Notes: generated by a model from the letters alone, not told the origin. Positions 17,993 to 27,148 are shown, counted from the stretch's first letter. The stretch: 64,000 nt of DNA from Mesorhizobium ciceri biovar biserrulae WSM1271 (GCF_000185905.1 NC_014923.1:6099501-6163500), one strand, 5' to 3'. Program-made: numbers and translations.

Positions 17993-20900
17993 TCATCGAC
18001 TTGAGCGTTCTCTGCTTCTCATGGAAGATGCTAAATCCGCTCGTGCGTTATTGCCGGCCAGCAAAGGCTGCGGCTCGGCGGTGAGGGTGTCGGGAGGCGG
18101 CAGTTCACCTTGAGTCATTGGTGCCGCCGGCGCCTGGATGGTTTCCACGACGCCGCCCCCGCAATCATAGCGGTTGGGACGATCATCGTGCATGCGCTGC
18201 GCTGTTGGGGGCATGCTGATGGCGGTGCCGGAAGCACCGGAGACATGTGACATCTCGGTAGCGGGCGTCAGGGCGGCTTCTCTCTCCCTGCTGCACAGAA
18301 AATCGTGGAGCGCCTCCACGCAAATGCCGGCGTTCTTCTTGTCTTTTCTAAAGGTCGGGACCACCTTGATATCGGCCTGTTGGTAGTCTGGCCCGCGCTT
18401 TTCTAACATGTTTTCGAGCTGCTGCTTTATGTCGGGGCCTTGCAGCAGCGGCCGGCCGGTGTCGCCCGTGGAGCGCTGCTGCAGGTGGAGGCGCCTGCCT
18501 ATCTCATCCAGATCGGTGTTGAGCCAGATTGACACCGCCTTCTCGCGGATCAGGTCTCGATTGGGCTGCTTGACAAAGCCGCCGCCGCCGGTTGCGATGA
18601 CCATGGGGCCTTTCTTCAGCTGCTCGGCGAGCTCTCTAGTCTCCAGCTCCCTGAAGTAAGGCTCGCCACTGCGCTCGAATATATCCTTAATATCGCCGTG
18701 CCCTTTGATGATAAGCTTATCGATGTCGACAAACTCCACCCCCAGCTCCCTGGCAAGGCGGGGGCCGATGCTCGACTTGCCGCTCGCCGGCATGCCGACG
18801 AGCACGACCGGCCTCGTACCGAGGGCCGCGAGGATCTTGCCGGCATGCGGCGAGAGAATGACCGCACTCTGTTGTCTTGCGACGATGGGCGACCTGGAGG
18901 TCCCTGCCGCCCTCGACCTGCTTTCTCCTGACGAGCCCCAGTGTAATATGTCCCAGGCACCACGGGGAATGGGGACCAGCTCGCATTCGCTCTGCGCGCG
19001 CTGCGCGAGCTCGGCCCGGTAACTGGCCGGCGTATGGAACTCGACCTCGAAGCGATAGTTCTGTGCGGTTGTGAACGCCGTGTGAACGCCGCGTAACCCC
19101 TGCGTGTCCATCCTGATGAACCAGTTGGTGGTCTCGACCTCGTTGCAGTCACGCTCCTCGAAGGCCAGTGCCGCCTTCCTGAAGGCGCGCGTAAAAGCCT
19201 CGTCCGGGATCTCAAAGACATGGCGCACTGCACTGGTGACCAGTTGGGCCTCCGGCGCCGCGCTCACGCCCTGGCCGGTCAACTCGTTGGCTGTCCAGAT
19301 CTGCCCACGCGACCGTTGATCAAGATGCGGCACCTTCACCTCGATGCCGTCCTGCCGCAAAAGCTCGGCAACCGCATGCACAGTTTCGGTAATCGCGCTT
19401 TCTTGCGCTTCGGCGAGGGCGGCTTCGAGCCTGGCGCGCTCCAGGGCCTGTTCGCTGTTCAGCGCTATCCTGCTGGCGGGGTCGTCGTAGGCCGGAATTG
19501 CTAAGGCGCTGGGCAGTATTCGGTTTTCGACGGCGAGTCTGATCGAGGCCTCCATGACCGAGGCCGCCAGCGTGGGGTTGTCCTTCAGATCCGCCAGGCT
19601 GCCATCGACGTCGAACCGGCCCTGGTGGAGCTTTGCCGCCTGCGACTTGACATAGGGCGCCGACTTGAAGCCCGGCCTCTGCTCTATGAGCCGCTGCAAT
19701 TCGGTGGTTTTTTGCATGAACACTCGCGCACCGGTTTCGGACTTGTAGGCGTCCGTGCCGACCTTGATGCCGACGCTCAACAGATTGATCGCGCTTTCAT
19801 GCAGATCGACCGGGTTGTAGCCGTCGGGCCGCGGATCAATGCGCGCCTGATAGCGGTTGAGCAGGAAGTCGATGCGTTTCCTGGCATCAGCGGTTGCCGG
19901 ATAGGATTCGCTGAGTTTCGGGAAGAGCGCGGCGGCCTCGGCGCTGACGGCAGGCTTCGCGCCGGTTGAGGCCACGGATCGCGCAAACTTCTGCTTGACG
20001 TCCGAATGCTCATGAGCCGGCTCGCTATTGAGCTGCAGGTTCCAGTCCTGGAGCTCGGCCACTAGCAACGCGGCCAGTTCGCAGGCCACCGGATGCCGGG
20101 CGGCCTTGCTGTCTTCCCCCGCCCTGGCGATCAGCTCATGGAGGGTCTGGCCATTCGGCCGATCTTCCTGCAACAATGCACGGATGTCGGCCTTGAGCTC
20201 TTGATGAATGCCCTCGTAGGTGCCGAAGATGGCACGCTCAGCAAACCAGCGTTGCGCCTCCAGCGGCTGCGCCAGCACGTTGCGCTGCAGGCAGCTGTAG
20301 GTCTCCAGCACCAGCCCGGTGGCCGACAGGATCTGCTTGGACCGGCTGAACTGGTAGCCGCCTTTCTCAATGGCCGGCGTGTGCGACTTCGGCGGCTTCA
20401 TCGAGGCGATGCCGCGCGCCTGCAGCTGCGCGTCGAACTGGCGCACATGCTCGTAAAGGCGAGGCTGGTCGCCGATGATGATGACGGCGTCGCCATCAAA
20501 ATCGCCGTCGAGCATTTTTTGTTGGGCGGTCGGAACCGCAACCAAAGAGCCGGGCGCGAACACCTCCGTCGCCTGCAGGATGCCGACGCACTCGAGCGCG
20601 GTGTCGGTCTTGACCCGGTCCTTTTCCTCCAGCCAGCGCGAATGGCACTTTACGTCCTCGGCAGACATCACAATCCCGCGGTCGGCGAAGTCCGCCGGCC
20701 ACATTTCGTCGGGCACAACGATCAAGACGCCTTTGGCAAAGAAGGTCGGATCGTCGGCGGCAAGCCTAGCCCCCGACCTGTGCGCGACGTTGAAGCTGTA
20801 TTGGAAGGCCACGCACCGATCCAGGAACGCCGCGGTGCGGTCGCCATCGCGCGCCGACCTGACCCGCTCGGCGGCGAACGGGCGCAGGTTGGGCTTGTCA

Positions 20901-23194
20901 TAGGGGGAGCGTCCGACAAGTACGCCAGCGTCACGGGTCAAGGTCTTGCTCTTGCCCGTCGGCACATACAGGCATTCGTCACTGGACGGCACGGCGATAG
21001 CGCTCGAACCCTCGATATGCCCGCCCGTGACCGTCCGAAACAGCTCCTCGGTGGTGAGGCTTTGATGGGTTTCGAGCCATGCCAGAGCCTTCTCGCGGGT
21101 CTCCTGTGCCACCTCGACGCTGCGCGGATAATGTTGCAGCGCCGTGGGCGGTACCGCCGATTGCCTTTTATCGGCAAAGGCAGGCATCCGCTCGGGAGCG
21201 TCGTGGCGAGCCCGGGCAACGGACGGCATGCGCTCGGCCAGCGACGCCCTGATGAAGCCGCAGCCGTCATGCGGCCGCAAGGCGATCTCGCCGTCTCGCC
21301 CCTCGAACCGGAAGGGATGCACCGCGCCTGCGGGGCGGTCGGGCAGAAGGGACAGCTTGAAGCACCCTTCCAGCGCATAATCATGCGGGCCAACGTCGGG
21401 GACGCCCGGCGGCGCGGCAAATCCGCGGCGCTGGGTATAGTAATAGGCTTCCTTGAACGGCGCCCAGGCCCGCGACAGCTGCTCAAAGGCCGTACCCGGA
21501 GCCGTCTCGGCATAGGGGATCGCCAAAAGCTTGCCGCTTGGGGCCTCTGCGGCCGTGAAGGGCAGGTCAGAGGCAAGCTGGTTAAGGCTCCTTTGCGGCG
21601 GCTTCAGTTTGCTGCCGCCGAACAGGTCCATGCGGTAGGGCACGCCCTCCACGGCCACCGTGCGTGTCAACATGGCGCCAGTCGGAGTTCCCTTTAGCTG
21701 CACCGCCACCACCTTCACCGCGCCCGAGGTCAAGCGATGGAAAATGGAATAGCGCAACTCGGCTTCGCTGGGCAGCGGCTGGCCTTGCATGTCGACCACC
21801 GGCAGCCGCATTAGTCCGGCATCGCCTTGCGGCGGTCTCGGGTCTTGATCCATGGCCTGAAGCACCCGATGAACATCGAAGCTGGCGGCTGCATGCTGGG
21901 CCTGGATCATCGATGCGTTCTGCGCCATGAAGGTGTCGAGCGCTTCGAGCGGTTCCTTCGCCTCGATATGGGCGATCACGTTCCAGCTCTTGTAGGAAAG
22001 GTCGGCGTCGATGAGGGTGCGGGCGCTCTTCAGTATCTGCCTAGTCTTGCCATGCAGCTCTTCCTGCCTGGCCCGCAATGCGAGCTCGTCGCCGTCGACA
22101 TAGGGCCGCCGGTAGAGCGTCTCCAGCACCGCCCGGGTCTTGAGCACCTGATGGATCGAAAGCGCCGGGCTGCGGCTTGCATTGGCGCCGCTGGTACGCT
22201 CGGCCTGGCCTGCTTTGAGATAGGCATCGATCTTGTGTTCCACCACGGGCTGGATGGCGTTGAGCAGGTTCAGCGCCGACTTGCGGTGCCAGCGCAACGC
22301 CGGCTTCGGGCTGCGAGCTAGTGGCAGCAGGGAGCTGCAAAGATTGCCCATCGTCTCGAGGTTGTTGTCGAGCTTAAACCCGGGAGCGGCACGTAACACC
22401 TCGAGCCTGTCCAGCCCCGGCTGTGCCAGCATACCGAGATCATCCATCAACTGCGCCTTGCCCAACGCCTTGAATATACTCGCGACGGCATGGACATCGG
22501 CCTGCTGGAGCCGATCCTCGGCATATTGCAGGTAGTGCGCCAGCTGATGCAGCCGGTCCTTCAGCAAGGCCGGTTCGGCGACCTCGCCGGCGGTCTCTCC
22601 CGCCTCGATACCCCGCGACAGGCCATTGGCGATCCTGACTAGTGCAGGCGTGCCGAAAGCACTGAAGCGACGGCCCTTGGAACCGAGCTCGCTGGCGATG
22701 GCAACGATCGCCTTGCGTGCTTTTTCTTCTTCCGGCCACTTGCCGAAACCGTTCACCAGATTGGCCAATTCTTGGCCCGAGAATCCGTCGAAATTGCCGT
22801 CGCGGGCAACCACCGCGCCGGCGATGGCAAGCGTCGCTTCGCGCGTCTCCTGCTGGTCCGGCCATCTGCTGAAGCCGTTCACCAGATTGGCCAACTCTGA
22901 ATCCGAGAATCCGTCGAGATTGCCATCGCGGGCAACCACCGCGCCGGCGATGGCAAGCGTCGCTTCGCGCGTCTCCTGCTGGTCCGGCCATCTGCTGAAG
23001 CCGTTCACCAAATTGGCCAACTCTGAATCCGAAAATCCGTCGAGATTGCCGTCGCGGGCAACCACCACGCCGGCGCTGGCAAGCGTCTCTTCGCGCGTCT
23101 TCTGCTGGTCCGACATTGCGTCGGAGACGCGGTGCGGGCCTTCTTCGCTATCAGGACGCCCTGCTTGTCCGACTAACTCTCCGGTGCTGCCCAT
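17993..23194 (-). CDS. XopAD/RipS (SKWP) family type III effector with shikimate-kinase domain
   Basis: A 1,733-residue protein. The ATG at 23194 follows GGAGAGGG. Residues ~35-160 hold three near-identical ~42-residue repeats (SELANLVNGFSRWPDQQ) and one diverged copy, the helical SKWP-type repeats of Ralstonia RipS and Xanthomonas XopAD. The middle (~450-1200) is the large conserved region of the family and includes GVLVGRSPYDKP and DGDFDGD (896-902). Residues ~1455-1640 are a shikimate-kinase fold: Walker A GMPASGKS, EFVDIDKLI, SGEPYFRELE and ATGGGGFV. From memory, M. loti has a larger symbiosis-island effector with such repeats and a shikimate-kinase-like end; this one has far fewer repeats. 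It should be injected into legume cells by a type III system, none of which lies in the window. No clear TtsI (tts) box was found. Host target unknown. Confidence 0.85.
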   Translation of the reverse strand: MGSTGELVGQAGRPDSEEGPHRVSDAMSDQQKTREETLASAGVVVARDGNLDGFSDSELANLVNGFSRWPDQQETREATLAIAGAVVARDGNLDGFSDSELANLVNGFSRWPDQQETREATLAIAGAVVARDGNFDGFSGQELANLVNGFGKWPEEEKARKAIVAIASELGSKGRRFSAFGTPALVRIANGLSRGIEAGETAGEVAEPALLKDRLHQLAHYLQYAEDRLQQADVHAVASIFKALGKAQLMDDLGMLAQPGLDRLEVLRAAPGFKLDNNLETMGNLCSSLLPLARSPKPALRWHRKSALNLLNAIQPVVEHKIDAYLKAGQAERTSGANASRSPALSIHQVLKTRAVLETLYRRPYVDGDELALRARQEELHGKTRQILKSARTLIDADLSYKSWNVIAHIEAKEPLEALDTFMAQNASMIQAQHAAASFDVHRVLQAMDQDPRPPQGDAGLMRLPVVDMQGQPLPSEAELRYSIFHRLTSGAVKVVAVQLKGTPTGAMLTRTVAVEGVPYRMDLFGGSKLKPPQRSLNQLASDLPFTAAEAPSGKLLAIPYAETAPGTAFEQLSRAWAPFKEAYYYTQRRGFAAPPGVPDVGPHDYALEGCFKLSLLPDRPAGAVHPFRFEGRDGEIALRPHDGCGFIRASLAERMPSVARARHDAPERMPAFADKRQSAVPPTALQHYPRSVEVAQETREKALAWLETHQSLTTEELFRTVTGGHIEGSSAIAVPSSDECLYVPTGKSKTLTRDAGVLVGRSPYDKPNLRPFAAERVRSARDGDRTAAFLDRCVAFQYSFNVAHRSGARLAADDPTFFAKGVLIVVPDEMWPADFADRGIVMSAEDVKCHSRWLEEKDRVKTDTALECVGILQATEVFAPGSLVAVPTAQQKMLDGDFDGDAVIIIGDQPRLYEHVRQFDAQLQARGIASMKPPKSHTPAIEKGGYQFSRSKQILSATGLVLETYSCLQRNVLAQPLEAQRWFAERAIFGTYEGIHQELKADIRALLQEDRPNGQTLHELIARAGEDSKAARHPVACELAALLVAELQDWNLQLNSEPAHEHSDVKQKFARSVASTGAKPAVSAEAAALFPKLSESYPATADARKRIDFLLNRYQARIDPRPDGYNPVDLHESAINLLSVGIKVGTDAYKSETGARVFMQKTTELQRLIEQRPGFKSAPYVKSQAAKLHQGRFDVDGSLADLKDNPTLAASVMEASIRLAVENRILPSALAIPAYDDPASRIALNSEQALERARLEAALAEAQESAITETVHAVAELLRQDGIEVKVPHLDQRSRGQIWTANELTGQGVSAAPEAQLVTSAVRHVFEIPDEAFTRAFRKAALAFEERDCNEVETTNWFIRMDTQGLRGVHTAFTTAQNYRFEVEFHTPASYRAELAQRAQSECELVPIPRGAWDILHWGSSGESRSRAAGTSRSPIVARQQSAVILSPHAGKILAALGTRPVVLVGMPASGKSSIGPRLARELGVEFVDIDKLIIKGHGDIKDIFERSGEPYFRELETRELAEQLKKGPMVIATGGGGFVKQPNRDLIREKAVSIWLNTDLDEIGRRLHLQQRSTGDTGRPLLQGPDIKQQLENMLEKRGPDYQQADIKVVPTFRKDKKNAGICVEALHDFLCSREREAALTPATEMSHVSGASGTAISMPPTAQRMHDDRPNRYDCGGGVVETIQAPAAPMTQGELPPPDTLTAEPQPLLAGNNARADLASSMRSRERSSR
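22855..23110 (-). repeat. Tandem 126-bp repeats encoding SKWP-type units
   Basis: Two almost identical 126-bp units lie head to tail (about 22855-22984 and 22981-23110), each containing CATCTGCTGAAGCCGTTCAC and encoding about 42 residues. Less similar units lie at 22729-22854. The near identity at DNA level implies recent duplication or gene conversion, so repeat number can easily vary between strains. Confidence 0.85.
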
Positions 23195-23472
23195 ATTCCC
23201 TCTCCGATCCAGCAAAACGCATCGCCTAAGCCTGTCAACAACAGGGCGTCATTGGTTGAGTGCGGTCACGCGAACCTGCAACGGCATGCTTGAAAGCTGC
23301 GGCATTCACGCGGCGGCAACTGCCTCGACAACGCCCCAGTGAAAAGCTTCCTCACCACTCGTTCTTCCGACATAAAGCGGAAGCACAAAGGGCTGAGCGC
23401 TGTACAAAATGCCAGTAAATCACTATGACCCCACGGGGTGGATCTACGGTTCCTTCATTTGAGCGATCTCGA
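23195..23472. other. Intergenic region upstream of the effector gene
   Basis: No gene seen. It must contain the effector promoter. A GCAGCTTTCAAGC on the minus strand (about 23289-23301) resembles part of a tts box but lacks the full consensus. Confidence 0.35.
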
Positions 23473-23793
23473 TCAGGCAGCGTTCGAAATCCAGTTCAAA
23501 AGAGCTGTCTTCGGTTTGGCGCCGACCGAGAAATCGGCCACTTCGCCGCCCTTGAAGATCGCAAGCGTCGGAATGGAGCGCACGCCCAATTGGGCGGCGA
23601 GTTCCGGGTTTTCATCGATGTTAAGCTTGGCGACCTTGATCTTGCCTTCCATCTCGACGGAGATTTCCTCGAGGCTCGGAGCAATCATCTTGCAGGGATC
23701 GCACCATTCGGCCCAGAAATCGACGACGACGGGTGCTGCGGATTCCAGAACTTCCGACTGGAAGTTATCGATATCGACTTTCACGGTAGCCAT
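23473..23793 (-). CDS. trxA: Thioredoxin with WCDPC active site
   Basis: A 106-residue thioredoxin from the ATG at 23793, preceded by AAAGGAG. The fold is complete: VVVDFWAEWCDPCKMIAPSL (active site ~residues 29-33), NIDENPELAAQLGVRSIPT with the cis-proline, and LAIFKGGEVADFSVGA. The active site is Cys-Asp-Pro-Cys instead of Cys-Gly-Pro-Cys; a single G-to-A change (GGT to GAT) would explain it. The residues between the cysteines set the redox potential, so this protein may be less reducing or have a special partner. Chromosomal trxA in rhizobia has CGPC, so this is probably a second, island-borne copy. It stands alone, convergent with nothing recognisable. Confidence 0.92.
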   Translation of the reverse strand: MATVKVDIDNFQSEVLESAAPVVVDFWAEWCDPCKMIAPSLEEISVEMEGKIKVAKLNIDENPELAAQLGVRSIPTLAIFKGGEVADFSVGAKPKTALLNWISNAA

Positions 23794-24026
23794 GGCTGCT
23801 CCTTTGACCGAAGAAGATGTTAAATCAAATGTGACGGTTTCCGGCTTAGCCGAACGCTGTTTCCACTTTGACTGAGCCCGAGTGAGATGATGTAAGTTTT
23901 GCGAGCGGCAAATGGACCTTCGTTCAACATCGAATGCGCCGATTGGAGCGTGTCCTGCAATGAAGATCCAAAGTTCTGAAGCGTCAACGTCGAAACGGGT
24001 TACATTCGTAATGTGGATAGATCGGA

Positions 24027-24112
24027 CATGCTGGACCGGCTCGCAAGCATGGGATCTCCGAAGCGACGATCTACAATTGGAAGCCAAATTCGGCGGCATG
24101 GAAAGCGACGCA
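24027..24112 (+). pseudogene. IS3-family OrfA (helix-turn-helix) remnant
   Basis: RKHGISEATIYNWK in one frame and, after a one-base deletion, AKFGGME in the next are the helix-turn-helix of IS3-family transposase OrfA. The rest of the IS, including the OrfB DDE domain, is absent. Confidence 0.65.
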
Positions 24113-25750
24113 CATCCCAAAGGCCGCGCAAATTGCGCATCACGCCGCGTTGCTCAGCGAGCGGCAAGGCCTGGCAGATAGTCTGCCCCTGTCGCCGGAC
24201 GGCATCGCGCACGATAACCATGACTGACAGCGCAACCCGACGGTGCGACCAGATGATCTGCGAGGGGAAACGCCACGCCGGCTTGGCTTGCCAATACTTC
24301 AATGCCAACCCACGGCATAGAGTGGTCCGCTAAGCTTGGCGCCATTGTCATTGGCGAAGCCGTCGGCGAGCACCACGATTTGGTCGAGGACCGGCCGCGA
24401 TAGCCCGCTCTATCGGAGTGGAACGCAGGGCAGCGGCGTTGCGACAAAAAAAGCTCGCGGCCTGCGGCCCGCGCCCGTCATCCCGTTCTGCCAAGCGAAA
24501 TGTCGTCGAGATCCTCTTCGATCACCCCAGCCGCGTATAGCTGATCGAGCAGGTCGGCGACGGCAAGGACCTCGCTGCATCCGTGACCCCCATAATCAGC
24601 TCCGAGGCTGTACAGTTCCCGCTCGCGATTAGATGACCAATGGGAATCGGAACCACCCCGTCGAGCACTCGATGCTCAAGGTTCCGTGAGCGGAGATGGA
24701 AGCAGTGGTCCCCCGCCTCGTGTTGCAGGTCTCCGCGGAAGCGAATTGGCCGGTTGGGAGGCGGGTTTTCGAGCATATTCTCGTCGACGATGCTATCGAG
24801 ACCCTCCCGGAACTCGTCGGGCGTGCTGAAGACACGTTGAGACATTATTCGGTACCCGAGAGGCCAGCGTTCGTTACCCGGTACCGGCGTCACCAGTTGT
24901 AAACGTCCCTGCCGCATATTTACCAGAAGGCCAGAAACACAGGCGATAGTGGGACAGCCCTCCGGCACGGCGATTGCGGCATCTTTGCCGGACGCCCTTC
25001 TCCGCGCGTGGGCGCCCGGTGAAAGCCTTTGCGATCGGCCCTCCCCCTGCAGGATGAATTCGACCCCATCAGGTCCTCGGGCGAAAACGCCGCGTGTATC
25101 TGATTAAGGTGGTCCGTGCTTAGCACCGAGAAACGATTGGTCACGCGACCGTGGCGTTCAAACAGTTCGAGCACGCGGTTGGCAGTTCGCCCGTGATTGA
25201 TGGTAGTCGAACAGAAAACGGTCATACTCCGAGTTGTCGATCGGGTCTGTGGCCCAGCAACAGAATCCAGCGCGGCACGCGACATGGGCCGAATTGCTGC
25301 CGATCACCATCACCATCGCAACGCGAGTTGGCGATCAGGTTGATCGTCAGGGAAAGTACGGCTCGAGTGAGGCGTTAGGCACTTCGACATCCCAGGTAAG
25401 AGCCGTCCATTGCCGAATTTGGTCTACGTGTCCGCGTCCAGGTGACCAACAGCCTCACTTTAATGGCTGCGATGAGGGGCGAAGCAGTCGTTCAGAATGT
25501 TGTCCGCAGGGGACACTCTGTCCAAGTTGCAACATCGCATGGCAAATACATGTGACCTGATTGTCGATGGATAGGTGATAAGTCGCTGCGATGCTCGACT
25601 GCATCTAAGGTCCGGTGGCGTCGGACCGAAAGGCAATGTTCGGGAACCGAACCAATCCACAGAAATATTTTGTTGGTATTTATGTTGGTCAGCGCTGCTG
25701 CTGCTTCATAGCTAGGCGATTGAGAAACCAAGTGCTATTTTCTCTGCTTG
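24113..25750. other. 1.6 kb of decayed sequence
   Basis: On the minus strand, coding-like pieces occur in order but in broken frames: NRVLELFERHGRVTNRFSVL (about 25090-25180), then PGNERWPLGYRIMSQRVFST and FHLRSRNLEHRVLDGVVPIP (about 24620-24900). Their spacing suggests one former gene of unknown family, read from about 25290 towards 24520 and broken by frameshifts. I could not name it. The remainder shows no gene. Confidence 0.4.
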
Positions 25751-25770
25751 GATTCCGCCTCTGGGCACCA
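25751..25770 (+). other. tRNA-Phe 3'-end copy: probable island attachment site
   Basis: GATTCCGCCTCTGGGCACCA equals the last bases of a bacterial tRNA-Phe gene. It has the 3' T-stem strand CCGCC, the acceptor strand TCTGGGC (pairing with GCCCAGA), discriminator A and CCA. No 5' part of a tRNA precedes it, so it is a duplicated 3' end, as left when a mobile island integrates into tRNA-Phe. M. loti symbiosis islands use this gene. A P4-type integrase gene starts 100 bp to the right, as at the left end of such islands. Confidence 0.72.
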
Positions 25771-25870
25771 TTTTCCCGTTGGTCCGTTCCGGACACATAG
25801 GTTACGGTTTATACCGGAGACATGGGTAACACTTTTGGCCCGAAGGGGTTTTGGAGTGGTTGGAGCCTGC

Positions 25871-26203
25871 ATGTCTCTCTCCGACTTCGCCTGCAAGAAC
25901 GCTAAGCCCAAAGACAAGCCGTATCGTCTTGCTGATGGCGACGGGCTTAATCTCGTCCGGAACAACGGCTCCAAACTCTGGCAACTGCGGTACCGATACC
26001 TGAGAAGGAATATCCTCTCCTTTGGAAAATACCCGCTGGTGTCACTTCTCGACGCGAGAGGAAAGCGCGACGACGCCAAGAGGCTGTTGATCGCCGGCAT
26101 CAACCCCTCCACCAAACGCAAAGAGGAGAAGACTGCCGCCATCACGGAAGCACGCACCACCTTCGCCTTGGTCGCCGAGGAGTATGTCACGCGGATGCGC
26201 GCG
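25871..26203 (+). pseudogene. P4-type tyrosine integrase, N-terminal third
   Basis: From the ATG at 25871: MSLSDFACKNAKPKDKPYRL, ADGDGLNLVRNNGSKLWQLRY, ILSFGKYPLVSLLDARGKRD, TTFALVAEEYVTRM. This is a DUF4102 arm-binding domain followed by the start of the core-binding (SAM-like) domain, about 110 residues. The catalytic R...HxxR...Y domain is missing because the gene is cut at about 26197 and joined, in a different frame, to an Rhs fragment. With the tRNA-Phe 3' end 100 bp upstream, it is the integrase of an element that used that site. It cannot recombine DNA now. Confidence 0.85.
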
Positions 26204-26643
26204 ACAGCGTCGGCCGCATCACCGGCACCACGGGGCTCACCGCTGCCGACAGTTGGACCTATGGCTACGACAATGCCGACCGACTGACGGCAAGCACCAA
26301 TCTGGGCAACACCGCGCTCAGCGAAGCCTTCGTCTATGCCGCCAACGACAACATGACCTCGCGGACGCGTGTCGCGGGCACCTACACATATCCGGCAGCG
26401 ACAGCCGCGCGTCCGCATGCGCCAACAAGTGTCGGCCCCAATGCCATGGCCTATGATGCCAATGGCAACCTAACCTCAGACGGCAGCCGCACGCTCGCCT
26501 GGGACGAGGCCAACCGGCTGAAGACGGTCACGCTCGCCTCCAACACTGTCAACCTCGCTTATGGACCCGACGGAGCGCGCGCGAAAAAATCCTCGAGCTT
26601 CGCCACCACCCTACGCGACTTACCACAAGGTCGTGTCGCGTGA
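26200..26643 (+). pseudogene. Rhs/YD-repeat fragment
   Basis: RDSVGRITGTTGLTAADSWT, YGYDNADRLTAS, YDANGNLTSDGSRTLAWDEA and NLAYGPDGARAKKSSSFATT are YD repeats and the start of the Rhs core. About 138 residues match the Rhs gene at 40994-43096 with roughly a dozen differences, but on the opposite strand. The fragment lacks both ends: its 5' border is fused to the integrase and its 3' border shifts to unrelated sequence at about 26616, stopping at 26643. It encodes no toxin. An immunity-like gene follows. Confidence 0.88.
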
Positions 26644-26773
26644 TGGCAAAACGTCTAAATTTAGTAAGAAAGTGTTCGATCAACCAAAGACAAACTCGCA
26701 GAAATGTCAGACGCTGAAAAAGCTAAATCCGGCTCCGATGGAGCGCAGACAAAAAAGCTGGAGGCTCCAACCA

Positions 26774-27148
26774 GTGAGTAATAGACCTGATAACCAGCGG
26801 CGCATGGACGCGGTGAAGAGACTTGTAATGCTCGAGAATGGCTCCCCATCCGTATTCATTGAAAGGCTCAGCGAATTTGAGTGGGAATATAACGGAGATC
26901 CTTATGTACTTAGCCGGAGTGATGTATCGAATATTTTAATTCGATATTTGGATGGAAAGCTTAGAGCTGAAGAGCTTGAGGAGTGGGCGGACGCAATCGA
27001 ATTGAGGGAAGATATTCGCTATGAAGACGAAAGCGAGTCTTGGATTTCGGATGTCATTTTTACGCTTGCTAGTTCCGCGCTGAATGGACCCATCACTCAG
27101 GACTTGGTAGAAGGGTTTTTAAAGTCGTTAGATAAAGGCTTGAATTAA
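26774..27148 (+). CDS. Probable orphan Rhs immunity protein
   Basis: A 124-residue acidic protein. It starts at GTG 26774, which overlaps the stop of a preceding short frame (AGTGAGTAA, coupled as in toxin-immunity pairs); ATG 26804 is an alternative. Visible parts are VFIERLSEFEWEYNGDPYVL, SRSDVSNILIRYLDGKL and ISDVIFTLASSALNGPITQD. The sequence is visibly richer in A and T than its neighbours, as is usual for polymorphic-toxin immunity genes. Its position directly after an Rhs fragment, where a toxin tip would normally end, suggests it once protected against that toxin, which is now lost. No named immunity family was recognised, so the function is inference from position, size and composition. 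Confidence 0.6.
   Translation: MSNRPDNQRRMDAVKRLVMLENGSPSVFIERLSEFEWEYNGDPYVLSRSDVSNILIRYLDGKLRAEELEEWADAIELREDIRYEDESESWISDVIFTLASSALNGPITQDLVEGFLKSLDKGLN

Noticed and set aside
20093..21697. 534-codon open frame opposite the effector gene
   Set aside because: Antisense to the conserved middle of the effector; composition typical of a shadow frame.
25755..25770. A complete tRNA-Phe gene
   Set aside because: Only the 3' T-stem strand, acceptor strand and CCA are present; no D-arm or anticodon arm upstream, so it is an att site rather than a tRNA gene.
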